From Catenuloplanes niger (GTDB lineage Bacteria; Actinomycetota; Actinomycetes; Mycobacteriales; Micromonosporaceae), in the NCBI RefSeq assembly GCF_031458255.1, contig NZ_JAVDYC010000001.1:7364501-7428500 (forward strand): 64,000 nt of DNA. Direction: 5' to 3'. Positions 30,093 to 39,055 of this stretch are shown one piece after another. The first letter of the stretch is position 1. Each line of letters begins with the position of its first letter. A model generated the notes under the pieces. The model saw nothing but the letters and a program-made list of their open reading frames with translations. It was not told the origin of the DNA and searched no databases. A program made the translations under genes and the position numbers.

Positions 30093-31022
30093 TCAGCGGT
30101 CGACGGTGTCGGCCGGAGCCATCACGCGCAGCGCGTTCGCGTCCAGGCCGATCCGCATCGGCGTCCGGCCGCGCGGCTCGCCGTCCACCTCGACCGGCGC
30201 GGGCCGGTCCGTCTCCAGCCACAGCTCGCCGACCGGCAGGAACACGTCGTCGTCGAGCGTGCGCCGGTGCCCGATCGAGGCGTTCCGCAGCGTCTCCCGC
30301 ACCAGCCCGAACCGTCCCCGGCCACCGACCGGGTACGCCACCAGCAGCCGGTCGTCCGCGTCCGTGTCCTTGGTGATCGGCCGTCCGGCGTGGAAGCCGC
30401 CGTTCGCCACGTAGAGCTGGTGCGTGCGGAACTCGTGCTCCTCGCCGTCCGCGCGCACGATCACGCGCATCGGCCGGTGCCGCATCAGGAGCAGCGCACC
30501 GGTCAGCGGGTACGCCCAGCGCCCGGCGAGCCGCTTCAGGGGCGGGGGTGCCGCGTGCATCACGGCCGCGGACAGCCCGACGCCGACGTGGTTGGTGAAC
30601 GGCATGTCCCCGGCCAGGCCCAGGTCGACGTCGACCACCTTGCCCTCGGCCAGCGTGCGGATCGCCTCGTCCAGGTCGATCGGCACCCGTACCGTGCGGG
30701 CGAAGTTGTTCGTGGTCCCGAGCGGCAGCAGGCCGAGCGCGTTCTCCCGGTGCGCCATCATCCGCGCGGCCGTGCTGATCGTGCCGTCCCCGCCGCCGGC
30801 CACCACCAGGTCCGCGCCGGACTCCCGCGCGGTGATCAGCGTCCGCTCGAGGTGCTTCGGCTTGTCCACCGGGTACGACGCGATCAGGTCGAACCCGGCC
30901 GCGAGCAGCCGGGTGCGGGCACCCTCGTAGAGCAGCCGGCCGCGCCGGGAGTGCGTGTTGACGACGAGCACCGCTCGCCGGTCCCGGTGAATGTCCTCGG
31001 TCAAGCGTTGCTTCGTCCGCAT
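30093..31022 (-). CDS. Diacylglycerol-kinase-family lipid kinase
   Basis: A 309-residue member of the DAGK/YegS/sphingosine kinase family, which phosphorylates lipids or polyprenols using ATP. The conserved blocks are AVLVVNTHSRRGRLLYEGAR, the nucleotide-binding GADLVVAGGGDGTISTAARM, the LGLLPLGTTNNFARTVRVP motif, and FTNHVGVGLSAAVMHA. The ATG at 31022 is chosen since family members begin a few residues before the VNTHS motif. Convergent with the quinone reductase gene (7 bases between the stops). The lipid substrate is unknown. Confidence 0.9.
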   Translation of the reverse strand: MRTKQRLTEDIHRDRRAVLVVNTHSRRGRLLYEGARTRLLAAGFDLIASYPVDKPKHLERTLITARESGADLVVAGGGDGTISTAARMMAHRENALGLLPLGTTNNFARTVRVPIDLDEAIRTLAEGKVVDVDLGLAGDMPFTNHVGVGLSAAVMHAAPPPLKRLAGRWAYPLTGALLLMRHRPMRVIVRADGEEHEFRTHQLYVANGGFHAGRPITKDTDADDRLLVAYPVGGRGRFGLVRETLRNASIGHRRTLDDDVFLPVGELWLETDRPAPVEVDGEPRGRTPMRIGLDANALRVMAPADTVDR

Positions 31023-31121
31023 CGGTGCGCAGCCTATCGAATGAGCTTTCCTCGGCCCGGCGCCCCCGGACCGTGCCGCGTGGCGTCGCCGCCCGGGCCG
31101 CACCGGCCCGGCCGGGGACGG

Positions 31122-31607
31122 CTAACCGGCGGGACGCGTATCCGCGAAGAACCGGTCCGCCACGCGCGTGTGCAGCGGGAAGCCGAGCTCGGCCGGGCCG
31201 TCCAGCACGTGGTGGCCGAGCGACTCGTCGTTGGCGAACTCCGGCGGCGGCGTGGCGATCGGCGGCAGCAGCCCGAAGATGAGCACGGTGCCGTCCGGTG
31301 CGCTGTGCACGTCGAACAGCGTGACCGTGGCCGCGTCCGCGACCACGCCGGTCTCCTCGCGCAACTCCCGGACCACCGCGGCCTGCCAGCTCTCGTCCAC
31401 GTCGATGTAGCCGCCGGGCAGCGCCGGCCGGCCGTACGCGGGCGGGATGCCGCGGCGCACCACCAGCAGCCCGTCCCCGACCGGTTGCAGCGCGACCGCG
31501 ACCGGGGCCGGGTTGCGGTAGCTGACCTTGCCGCAGGCGGTACAGCGCCGCGGCCACGGCGCGTCCGGCGCGAACGCGGCGCCGCAGAAGGAACAGTGCG
31601 CGTGCAT
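31122..31607 (-). CDS. Nudix hydrolase with N-terminal zinc ribbon
   Basis: A 161-residue Nudix enzyme. The first 35 residues are a zinc ribbon (CSFCGAAF and RRCTACGKVSYRNPAP, four cysteines). The Nudix box is complete: G-x5-E in GGYIDVDE, then REL-REETGV, so it should hydrolyse a nucleoside diphosphate derivative. The layout (zinc ribbon plus Nudix) resembles NudC-like or ADP-ribose-type hydrolases, but the substrate is not certain. ATG 31607 is preceded by AAGG. Divergent from the GAF histidine kinase gene at 31659. Confidence 0.9.
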   Translation of the reverse strand: MHAHCSFCGAAFAPDAPWPRRCTACGKVSYRNPAPVAVALQPVGDGLLVVRRGIPPAYGRPALPGGYIDVDESWQAAVVRELREETGVVADAATVTLFDVHSAPDGTVLIFGLLPPIATPPPEFANDESLGHHVLDGPAELGFPLHTRVADRFFADTRPAG

Positions 31608-31658
31608 GGCGCCGAGCCTTTCACGAAACGCCGGTCCCGGGCCGTACCGGCTGGGATC

Positions 31659-32879
31659 ATGGTCATTGTGAAGGCTCCGGTGCCCGTCGACGAACCGCAG
31701 CGGGTGGCGGCCCTGCGCGAGACGGCGATCCTCGACACGCCGCCGGAGGCCGAGTTCGACGACATCGCCGTGCTCGCCTCCGAGATCTGCGGCACGCCGA
31801 TCGCGCTGGTCAGCCTGGTCGACTCGGACCGGCAGTGGTTCAAGGCCAGGATCGGCACGGACCTGCCGGAGACCGGCCGCGACGTGTCCATGTGCTCCTA
31901 CGCCGTGGCCGGCCGCGCCATGATCGAGGTCGGCGACGCCGTGGGCGACGCACGCTTCGCGGACAGTCCGTTCGTCACCGAGCTGGGCGTCCGGTTCTAC
32001 GCGGGCGCGCCGCTGATGATGCAGGACGGGCACGCGATCGGCACGGTGTGCGTGATGGACCACGAGCCGCGCGAGCTGACCGCCGACCAGCGCCGCGCGC
32101 TGCGCTCGCTGGCCCGGCACGCCGCCGCCCACCTGGAGCTGCGCCGGTACGCGGCCCGCGTGCTGGACGCCGCCGACCGCCTCCGCGAGCTGGACCGGCT
32201 CAAGGACTCGTTCCTGGCCAGCGTGAGCCACGAGCTGCGGACCCCGCTGTCGTTGATCCGCGGTTACCTGGAGGTGCTGCTGGACGACGACGCGGACCCG
32301 GACACGGCCCGGCGCTTCCACGCGGTCATGCAGCGCAACGCGGACCGGCTGCTGCGGCTCATCGACGACCTGCTGCTGGTGGCCCGGCTGCACGAGGACG
32401 GGCTGAAGCTGGAGAGCACCTCGGCGGACCTGTCCGAGCTGGCGTTCCAGGTGGTGGCCGCGTCCCGGCCGCTGGCCGACCACAAGGGCATCACCGTGGT
32501 CGAGCACACCGGCACACCGATCCCGATCTCCGGCGACCCGCAGCGGCTGACCCAGGCGTTCAGCCACCTGATGTTCAACGCGATCAAGTTCACCCCGGAG
32601 GGCGGCCGGATCGCGGTCGCGGCCAGCGGCGACGACGAGCCGACGCTGACCGTGATGGACACCGGCGTCGGCATCCCGCAGGCCGACCTGCCGTACCTGT
32701 TCGACCGGTTCCACCGCAGCCGCACCTCGGACCTGCTGGCCGCCCAGGGGTCCGGCGTCGGCCTGACCATCGTCAAGGCGATCATCGACGCGCACCGCGG
32801 CACGATCACGATCGAGAGCGAGCCGGACGAGGGAACCACCGTGCGGGTGACGCTGCCCCGGGGGCTGCCGTGCGGGTGA
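31659..32879 (+). CDS. GAF-domain sensor histidine kinase
   Basis: A 406-residue cytoplasmic histidine kinase. Residues ~25-160 are a GAF domain of the type seen in cyanobacterial-like sensors (ETAILDTPPEAEFDDIAVLA, GVRFYAGAPLMMQDGHAIGT, VCVMDHEPRELTADQRRAL). The phosphoacceptor is His191 in SVSHELRTPLSLIRGYLE. The ATPase domain has the N box HLMFNAIKFTPEGG (Asn307), DTGVGIP and GSGVGLTIVKA. No membrane helix is present. ATG 31659 is used; GTG 31668 is an alternative. Its 3' end overlaps the next kinase gene by a few bases, and no response regulator is encoded nearby. Confidence 0.9.
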   Translation: MVIVKAPVPVDEPQRVAALRETAILDTPPEAEFDDIAVLASEICGTPIALVSLVDSDRQWFKARIGTDLPETGRDVSMCSYAVAGRAMIEVGDAVGDARFADSPFVTELGVRFYAGAPLMMQDGHAIGTVCVMDHEPRELTADQRRALRSLARHAAAHLELRRYAARVLDAADRLRELDRLKDSFLASVSHELRTPLSLIRGYLEVLLDDDADPDTARRFHAVMQRNADRLLRLIDDLLLVARLHEDGLKLESTSADLSELAFQVVAASRPLADHKGITVVEHTGTPIPISGDPQRLTQAFSHLMFNAIKFTPEGGRIAVAASGDDEPTLTVMDTGVGIPQADLPYLFDRFHRSRTSDLLAAQGSGVGLTIVKAIIDAHRGTITIESEPDEGTTVRVTLPRGLPCG

Positions 32880-35176
32880 CCGACCGGGTCGACCGTCCCG
32901 AGCGGCTGGCCGCGGTCGCCGCGACCGGGCTGACCGACCGGCGCGACGTGGCCGGCCTGGACCGCCTGGCCCGGCTCGCGTCCCGGCTGCTCGGCGCGCC
33001 CACCACCCTGGTCTCGCTGGTCACCGCGGACCGCCAGGTGTTCCCCGGCCGGACCGGGATGGACGTGGGTGAGACGCCGCTGTCCCACTCGTTCTGCCGG
33101 CACGTGGTCGCGGACGACGAGCCGCTGGTCGTCACGGACGCCCGCGCCGACCCGCGGGTCAGCGACAACCCGGCCATCCCGGACCTGGGCGTGATCGCGT
33201 ACGCCGGCATGCCGATCCGGGTCGCGGGCGAGACGCTGGGCGCGTTCTGCGCGATCGACTCGGTGCCGCGCGCCTGGACGGACACCGAACTGGCCGTGCT
33301 GGAGGACCTGACCGCCGCGGTCGAGTCGGAGATCGCGCTGGACCGGGCCGCCGGCGAGGCGGCGCGCTCGGCCGCCGCGTTCAAGGCCGTGCTGGACGTG
33401 GCGCACGACGGGTTCGTCAGCATCGACCCGGACGGCGTCGTGGCCGAGTGGAACCACGCGGCCGAGGACATGTTCGGCTGGACCCGCGCGGAGGCGCTCG
33501 GCCACGAGCTCACCGGCCTGATCATCCCGCCGGAGCACCGTGCCGCGCACGACGGCGGCCTCGCCCGGGCCCGTGCCACCGGCGCCTCCGCGCTGGCCGG
33601 CCGGCGCCTCGAACTGCCCGCGCTGCACCGCTCCGGCCGGCGCTTCCCGATCGAGCTGACGCTGCAGGTCACGGACGGGCGGTTCCACGGCTTCCTGCGC
33701 GACATCAGCGAACGGCGGGCGGCCGAGGACCTGCTGCGCCGGCAGGCCGAGCTGATCGACGCCGCGCCCGCCGCGATCATCGTCCGGGACCGGGACGGCA
33801 CGATCCGCTCCTGGAACCGGGGCGCGGAGGAGACGTACGGCTGGCCCGCGACCGCGGTGCTCGGCCACAACATCCACCGGCTGCTGGCCACCGAGTTCCC
33901 GGCCGGGCGGGACGCGGTCGAGCGCGCGCTCACCGAGCACGGCGCGTGGCACGGCGAGCTGATCCACCGGCGCGCGGACGGCACCGAGCTGGTCGAGCTG
34001 AGCCGCCAGACCATGCGCGCCGGCCCGGACGGCGCCGCCGAGATCGTCGAGACGAACGCGGACATCACGGACCGCCGGCACGCCGAGCGCGCGCTGCAGG
34101 TCACCGAGCGACAGTTCCGCACGCAGTTCCACCAGTCCACGATCGGTCAGCTGATCATGGACCCCACCGGCACGATCATGCACGCGAACAGCGCGTTCGC
34201 CGGGATGCTCGGGCTGACGCCGCCGGAGGTGGTCGGCCGGCACATCGCGGACGTCACCCACCCGGAGGACCGCGCGGAGGACGCCCGTAAGCGGGCCGGC
34301 CTGAACGGCGCCGACCTCGGCTCCTACGAGCGGGTAAAACGCCTGCTGGACGTGCACGGCCACCCGGTCGACGTGCGCGCCGCCGTGCGCCTGGTCCGCG
34401 ACCACGACGGCACCCCGCTGCACCTGCAGGCCGTCGTCCAGGACATCACCGCGCAACTGCACGCCCAGCGCGAACGCGACGCCGCGCTGGCCGCGCTCAC
34501 CGACCGCAACCGCCAGCTGGAGCAGGCCAACCTGCTCAAGCTCGACCTGATGGGCATGCTCTCGCACGACATCGGCACCCCACTGGCCACCATCATCGGG
34601 TACGGCGAGGTGCTCACCGAGTCGCCGCTGGCCTCCCCGCAGCAGGCCGCGATGGACCGGATCCTGAACGGCGCCCGCCGGATCGACGAACTCCGCCACA
34701 ACGTGCTCGCCATGTGCGCCCTCGACGCCGACCGCCTGCAGACCCGCCGCGAGCCGGTCCCGCTCGCCGCCGCGCTGGCCGAGGCGGTCCGCGCGGCCGA
34801 CCTGACGGTGCCGATCTCGTGCCCGCCCGGCATCGTGGTCCTGGCCAACCCGGCCCACCTGCAGCAGATCGTGGTCAACTTCTTGTCCAACGCCGTCAAG
34901 TACGGCCGCGGCGCGACCCGGGTCACGGCTACGGCGGGGGCCGAGACGGTGGAGATCGGCGTGCACGACGCCGGGCCCGGGGTGCCCGCGGCGCTCCGCG
35001 CGCACCTCTTCGAGCGCTACACCCGCGCGGCCGGCGTCACCGCCACCGGCCACGGCCTCGGCCTGCACATCGTGGCCAGCCTGGCCGAGGCGAACGGCGG
35101 CTCCGTCGCCCACCGCGACAACGACCCCACCGGCAGCGTCTTCACCCTCGCCCTCCACCTCGCACCCCGGCCCTGA
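32870..35176 (+). CDS. Multi-PAS/GAF sensor histidine kinase
   Basis: A 768-residue cytoplasmic kinase with, in order, a GAF domain (residues ~15-165: LVSLVTADRQVFPGRTGM, IAYAGMPIRVAGETLGAFC), three PAS domains (~170-290, AVLDVAHDGFVSIDPDGVVA; ~295-415, DAAPAAIIVRDRDGTIRSWN; ~420-545, QFHQSTIGQLIMDPTGTI), a phosphoacceptor region LMGMLSHDIGTPLATIIGYG with His near residue 565, and an ATPase domain (NFLSNAVKYG, DAGPGVP, GHGLGLHIVAS). The acceptor box reads HD in place of HE, as in several GAF/PAS kinases. GTG 32870 or GTG 32876 can start it; both overlap the preceding gene, so the two kinases are co-translated and may work together. Confidence 0.9.
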   Translation: MRVTDRVDRPERLAAVAATGLTDRRDVAGLDRLARLASRLLGAPTTLVSLVTADRQVFPGRTGMDVGETPLSHSFCRHVVADDEPLVVTDARADPRVSDNPAIPDLGVIAYAGMPIRVAGETLGAFCAIDSVPRAWTDTELAVLEDLTAAVESEIALDRAAGEAARSAAAFKAVLDVAHDGFVSIDPDGVVAEWNHAAEDMFGWTRAEALGHELTGLIIPPEHRAAHDGGLARARATGASALAGRRLELPALHRSGRRFPIELTLQVTDGRFHGFLRDISERRAAEDLLRRQAELIDAAPAAIIVRDRDGTIRSWNRGAEETYGWPATAVLGHNIHRLLATEFPAGRDAVERALTEHGAWHGELIHRRADGTELVELSRQTMRAGPDGAAEIVETNADITDRRHAERALQVTERQFRTQFHQSTIGQLIMDPTGTIMHANSAFAGMLGLTPPEVVGRHIADVTHPEDRAEDARKRAGLNGADLGSYERVKRLLDVHGHPVDVRAAVRLVRDHDGTPLHLQAVVQDITAQLHAQRERDAALAALTDRNRQLEQANLLKLDLMGMLSHDIGTPLATIIGYGEVLTESPLASPQQAAMDRILNGARRIDELRHNVLAMCALDADRLQTRREPVPLAAALAEAVRAADLTVPISCPPGIVVLANPAHLQQIVVNFLSNAVKYGRGATRVTATAGAETVEIGVHDAGPGVPAALRAHLFERYTRAAGVTATGHGLGLHIVASLAEANGGSVAHRDNDPTGSVFTLALHLAPRP

Positions 35177-35270
35177 CCGCGAGCCGGTTCCGCTCGTTCC
35201 GCCGGACCGTCGGCGTTTCTGCCGGACCGGCCGGTTCCGCTCGTCTCCGCCGGCCGGCTTCGCTCGGCCC

Positions 35271-35301
35271 GTGTGCCCGTGTGCCCGTGTGCCCGTGTGC
35301 C
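35271..35301. repeat. 8-bp tandem repeat, four copies
   Basis: GTGTGCCC repeats four times in a row directly before the long terminator hairpin. No function is evident. Confidence 0.7.
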
Positions 35302-35306
35302 GCGCC

Positions 35307-35378
35307 GGCCCGGCGATCGGGGCGTCCCGCACGTCGCGCGTCAGATTTCGACGTGCGGGACGCCCGGATCGCCGGGCC
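35307..35378. terminator. Long bidirectional terminator: 30-bp inverted repeat
   Basis: Bases 35307-35336 and 35349-35378 are reverse complements over 30 positions with one mismatch, around a 12-base loop (CGCGTCAGATTT). It lies between the convergent PAS kinase (stop 35176) and DMT exporter (stop 35391) genes and should stop transcription from both sides. Confidence 0.8.
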
Positions 35379-35390
35379 TGAACGGCCGGG

Positions 35391-36314
35391 TCAGGCGGCG
35401 CCGTGGGCCGCCGTGACGGCCGCGACGGTCTCCGTGGTCTCGTCGCGGCGCGGGGCCGCGCCGCGGCGGGGCGCGCGGGTGGAGAGCCAGCAGCCGGTGG
35501 CGATCAGGGCGAACCCGGCGATCGTGCCCGCGCCGACCGGCTCGCCCAGCAGGGCCACGCCGAGCAGCACCGCGACCACCGGGTTGACGTAGGTGACCAG
35601 TCCCGCGCGGGCCGCGCCGACCTCCGCGATCAGGCCGTAGAACGCCAGCAGCGCGATCGCGGTGCAGAGCACGCCGAGCGCGATCAGCGCGGCCCAGGAG
35701 ACCGGCCGGACCGGGGCGGTGGGCAGCGCGAACACGGCGAACGGCAGCAGCACCAGCGTGCTGATCGTGGTGGTGCCGGCGGTCAGCGCGGCCGGTGGCA
35801 CGTCGGCGGCCCGCCGCTGCACCAGCATGGTGGCGACCGCGTATCCGAGCGTGGCCAGCAGCACCATGGCGGCGCCGAGCAGCCCCAGGCGGTCACCGGA
35901 CAGGTCCGCGCCGACCAGCACCGCGACGCCGGCGAAGCCCAGGCCGAGGCCGGCCACCCGGGCCCGGCTCAGTGGCTCGCTGCGCAGCATGAGCAGCGCG
36001 ATCACGGCCGGCTCGATCGCGATCAGCAGGCCGGTCATCGACGAGCTGATGTGCACCTCGCCGTACGTGATGAGCAGGAACGGCCCGACGATGTGCACCA
36101 GCGCGATGACGGCCACGATCGGCAGCCGGCCGCGCAGCGCGGAGAGCGTGCCGCGGGCGGCCGCCAGTGGGACCAGCACCAGCGCCGCGACGGCGAGCCG
36201 GCCGAAGACCACGGCCAGCGGCGACAGGTCCTCGATCGCGACCTTGATCAGCAGGTACGGCATGCCCCAGAGCAGGGACACGGTGAGGAAGAGAATCCAG
36301 GCTCGTCTGTTCAC
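35391..36314 (-). CDS. EamA/DMT-family exporter
   Basis: A 307-residue membrane protein with ten helices in two EamA repeats (ILFLTVSLLWGMPYLLIKVA and LLATLGYAVATMLVQRRAAD regions), of the drug/metabolite transporter superfamily. Such proteins usually export amino acids or small metabolites. GTG 36314 is chosen because the first helix starts there; a TTG at 36356 would add 14 non-hydrophobic residues. It is divergent from the LysR gene at 36385, the usual arrangement for a LysR-controlled exporter. The gap of about 70 bases is AT-rich with GTTGTAAGTTGTAG direct repeats that may be the binding site. Confidence 0.88.
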   Translation of the reverse strand: MNRRAWILFLTVSLLWGMPYLLIKVAIEDLSPLAVVFGRLAVAALVLVPLAAARGTLSALRGRLPIVAVIALVHIVGPFLLITYGEVHISSSMTGLLIAIEPAVIALLMLRSEPLSRARVAGLGLGFAGVAVLVGADLSGDRLGLLGAAMVLLATLGYAVATMLVQRRAADVPPAALTAGTTTISTLVLLPFAVFALPTAPVRPVSWAALIALGVLCTAIALLAFYGLIAEVGAARAGLVTYVNPVVAVLLGVALLGEPVGAGTIAGFALIATGCWLSTRAPRRGAAPRRDETTETVAAVTAAHGAA

Positions 36315-36384
36315 GGGAGCAGTCTTTCGCCGTACCGTTGTAAGTTGTAGTAACAATTTTCTGGGGTCGTTTTAAGGAATACTT

Positions 36385-37281
36385 ATGATCGACATCAACC
36401 GCCTGCGGGTGCTGCGGGAGGTCGCGCGGCACGGCAGCTTCAACCAGGCCGCGGTCGCGCTGCGGATGACCGCGTCCGCCGTGTCCCAGCACGTCGCGGC
36501 GCTGGAACGCGCGGTCGGCGCCGCCGTGGTCGAGCGGAGCACGCGCGGCGTGCGGCTCACCGAGGCCGGCCGGATCCTGGCCGAGACCGCGGACACGGTC
36601 ACCGCGGAGCTCGACCGGGCCACCCGCGACGTGCGGAAACTCGTCGGCGACACCGACCGGCACCTCGCGGTCGCCACGTTCACCAGCGGCGGTCAGCGGC
36701 TGCTCCCCGCCGCGCTGCGCCGATTCTCCGAGGACCATCCGGACGTGCTGTTCACCGTGATGGAGAACGACACCGAGGAGAGCCTGCCGCAGGTCAGCGC
36801 GGGCGTGGCGGACCTGGCGATCGCGTACCACCTGGACGGCCCGCCGCCGGACCGCCCGGGTCTGGCGTGGACGCCGCTGCTGGACGACCCGCTGTGGGCG
36901 GTGCTGCCGGCCGGGCACCCGCTCGCGGACCGGGACGAGATCGGGCTCGGCGAGCTGGCGGCCGAGCGGTGGATCCTCGGCTGCGTCGAGCTGGAGGACA
37001 TCCTCGGGCACCACGCGGCGCTGGCCGGGTTCGCGCCGGTCGTCGCGTGTCGCGGCACCGACTACGTCTTCGCCCAGGCGCTGGTCCGGTCCGGCATCGG
37101 CGTCAGCCTGGTCCCGCAGGTGGCGCTGGCCGGCGACCGGGGTGGGCTGGCGGTGGTCCCGCTGCGGCAGCCCGGCCCGGTCCGGTACGTGGGGGTCTCG
37201 ACGCCGGTCCGGCGGGTCCGTCCGCTGGCCGCGGCGCTGCTGCGTGCCCTCCAGGAGACCGTGGCCGCGCTGCCGATGTAA
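36385..37281 (+). CDS. LysR-family transcriptional regulator
   Basis: A 298-residue LysR-type regulator with the N-terminal helix-turn-helix in REVARHGSFNQAAVALRMTA and SAVSQHVAALERAVGA, and a two-lobed effector domain (LAVATFTSGGQRLLPAALRR, ALVRSGIGVSLVPQVALA). ATG 36385 has AAGGAATACTT upstream, a fair ribosome binding site (AAGGA). It is divergent from the DMT exporter and probably controls it in response to the exported compound. Confidence 0.9.
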   Translation: MIDINRLRVLREVARHGSFNQAAVALRMTASAVSQHVAALERAVGAAVVERSTRGVRLTEAGRILAETADTVTAELDRATRDVRKLVGDTDRHLAVATFTSGGQRLLPAALRRFSEDHPDVLFTVMENDTEESLPQVSAGVADLAIAYHLDGPPPDRPGLAWTPLLDDPLWAVLPAGHPLADRDEIGLGELAAERWILGCVELEDILGHHAALAGFAPVVACRGTDYVFAQALVRSGIGVSLVPQVALAGDRGGLAVVPLRQPGPVRYVGVSTPVRRVRPLAAALLRALQETVAALPM

Positions 37282-37355
37282 AACTTTCTAGACACGGGGT
37301 CTGGATTCCTTTACCTTGGTGATGTCAAAGATTCTGTACATCACTGGGGGTCGGC

Positions 37356-37769
37356 ATGACGTTGGAGGAAAGACGGGCCTGGATCAGGCTCGTCGTCGCG
37401 GTGCTCGCCTACGCGGCATATGCCGTGGTCATCGCGACGCGCGCGGCCGGCGGACCGCTCACCGCCGTGCCGTACGGTGGCGTGCTGCTGGTGTCCGTCG
37501 GCGGCGCGATCGCCGCGAGCGTGCTCGCCGAGGTGTTCGCCGGCGGCCGCTCCCGCGAGATCGACGTGCGCGACCGGGAGATCGGCCGGTTCGCCGACCA
37601 CACCGCACAGTCGTTCGTGGTCATCGGCGCGGTCTCCGGCATGCTGATGGCGATCGCCGGCTGGGACCACTTCTGGATCGCCAACGTCATCTACCTGTGC
37701 TTCGTGCTCTCCGCCGTGCTCGGCGGCGTCACCAAGGTGATCCTCTACCGCACGGGCATGCCGTGGTGA
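37356..37769 (+). CDS. Four-helix membrane protein of an XRE-linked unit
   Basis: A 137-residue membrane protein with four helices (around residues 12-28, 40-60, 85-103 and 107-128) and a cytoplasmic acidic/basic loop (GGRSREIDVRDREIGRFADH). Similar small membrane proteins are very often encoded right before an XRE regulator, as here: its TGA at 37767-37769 overlaps the next gene's GTG (GTGA). The pair may act as membrane sensor and regulator. ATG 37356 is preceded by CTGGGGGTCGGC. Family not named with confidence. Confidence 0.78.
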   Translation: MTLEERRAWIRLVVAVLAYAAYAVVIATRAAGGPLTAVPYGGVLLVSVGGAIAASVLAEVFAGGRSREIDVRDREIGRFADHTAQSFVVIGAVSGMLMAIAGWDHFWIANVIYLCFVLSAVLGGVTKVILYRTGMPW

Positions 37770-37996
37770 AGCCGACCCGGGTGACGAACAGCATCCGCGC
37801 GCTCCGCTTCGCCGCCGGCGAGATGACCCAGGCCGACCTGGCCCGCCGGATCGGCGTCACCCGCCAGACCGTCATCGCCATCGAGCAGGGCCGCTACTCG
37901 CCCTCGCTGGAGATGGCCTTCCAGATCGCCCACGTCTTCGGCGTGCCCCTCGAGGACGTCTTCCAATACCCTTCGTCACCGGGAGAGCCCGCATGA
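37766..37996 (+). CDS. Small XRE-family helix-turn-helix regulator
   Basis: A 76-residue Cro/C1-type DNA-binding protein, almost only the helix-turn-helix: MTQADLARRIGVTRQTVIAI then EQGRYSPSLEMAFQIAHVFG and VPLEDVFQYP. It resembles YozG-like regulators paired with small membrane proteins. GTG 37766 overlaps the preceding stop, and its own TGA overlaps the ATG of the dehydrogenase gene (ATGA at 37993-37996), so the three genes are translationally coupled. It probably regulates its own operon. Confidence 0.88.
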   Translation: MKPTRVTNSIRALRFAAGEMTQADLARRIGVTRQTVIAIEQGRYSPSLEMAFQIAHVFGVPLEDVFQYPSSPGEPA

Positions 37997-38973
37997 AAGC
38001 CATGATCAATCGACGGTACGGGGATCCGTCCACCGTGCTGCACCTCGCCGACCTGCCCCGTCCCTCGCCCGGCCGCGGCGAGGTGCTGATCGAGGTGCGC
38101 GCCGCCGCCGTCGACCCCGGCGTGTGGATCCTGATCACCGGCCGGCCGCCCGCCGCCCGCCTCGCCTTCGGCCTGCGCCGCCCGCGGCAACCGGTCCGCG
38201 GCCGGGACCTGGCCGGCGTCGTCGTCGCGACCGGCCCCGGCGTCACCGGCTTCACGGCCGGCGACGAGGTCTACGGCACCAGCGACCGCGGCTCGTTCGC
38301 GGAGTTCGCGGTCGCGCCGGTCACCCGGCTCGCCCACAAGCCCACCCGGCTGTCGTTCACCGAGGCCGCCGCGATCCCGGTCTCCGGCCAGACCGCGCTC
38401 GACGCGATCCGCGCGGCCGGCCCGCTCACCGGCCGCCGAATAATGATCATCGGTGCGGGCGGTGGCATCGGCGCGTTCGCGGTGCAGCTCGCGGTCGCCG
38501 GCGGCGCGCACGTCACCGCGGTCTGCGGCCCCGGCAAGGCGCCGCTGATGGACTCGCTCGGCGCGGACCGCGTCATCGACTACACCCGGGCGGAGATCGA
38601 CCGCGACGGCCCGGTGCACGACGTCATCCTGGACACCGCGGGTTGCCGCCCGTTCCCCCTGCTCCGCCGCGCGCTGACGCCGGCCGGCACGGTGCTGCTG
38701 GCCGGCGGCGGCCACGACGCGCCCGGCTTCCTCGGCGGCTTCACCCGCCAGCTGCGCGCGCCCCTGGCCGGCCTGTTCAGCCGCCGGCGCCTGCGCCCGA
38801 TCGCCGGCCACGAACGCGCGGCCGGCCTGGAGGAGATCAACCGCCTGGTCGAGGCGGGCCACCTCACGCCCGTGATCGACCGGACGTTCCCGCTCTCCGA
38901 CACCGTGGCCGCCATCGCCCACCTGGCGGCGGGCCACCCCACCGGAAAGATCGTGATCACCATGGACCGCTGA
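37993..38973 (+). CDS. MDR-family NAD(P)-dependent oxidoreductase
   Basis: A 326-residue medium-chain dehydrogenase/reductase without zinc ligands. Support: GroES-like N-terminal domain (LADLPRPSPGRGEVLIEVRA, RGRDLAGVVVATGPGVTGF), AAIPVSGQTALDAI, the nucleotide-binding IMIIGAGGGIGAFAVQLAVA, and HPTGKIVITMDR at the C-terminus as in quinone oxidoreductases. ATG 37993 overlaps the stop of the XRE gene, making it the third gene of a coupled unit. It may be the regulated function of that unit; the substrate is unknown. Confidence 0.88.
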   Translation: MKAMINRRYGDPSTVLHLADLPRPSPGRGEVLIEVRAAAVDPGVWILITGRPPAARLAFGLRRPRQPVRGRDLAGVVVATGPGVTGFTAGDEVYGTSDRGSFAEFAVAPVTRLAHKPTRLSFTEAAAIPVSGQTALDAIRAAGPLTGRRIMIIGAGGGIGAFAVQLAVAGGAHVTAVCGPGKAPLMDSLGADRVIDYTRAEIDRDGPVHDVILDTAGCRPFPLLRRALTPAGTVLLAGGGHDAPGFLGGFTRQLRAPLAGLFSRRRLRPIAGHERAAGLEEINRLVEAGHLTPVIDRTFPLSDTVAAIAHLAAGHPTGKIVITMDR

Positions 38974-39055
38974 CGGTCGATCAAGCCCTCATGCCGGAAA
39001 TATCGGCACGTACGGGCCCGGTCGTGACCGGCGTCGTCACGGCCCCGGTGGCGGT

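Noticed and set aside
38974-39055. Possible terminator between the MDR reductase and pseudokinase genes
   Set aside because: Only short, imperfect arms (GTCGTGAC and GTCGTCAC) can be paired; not strong enough to annotate.
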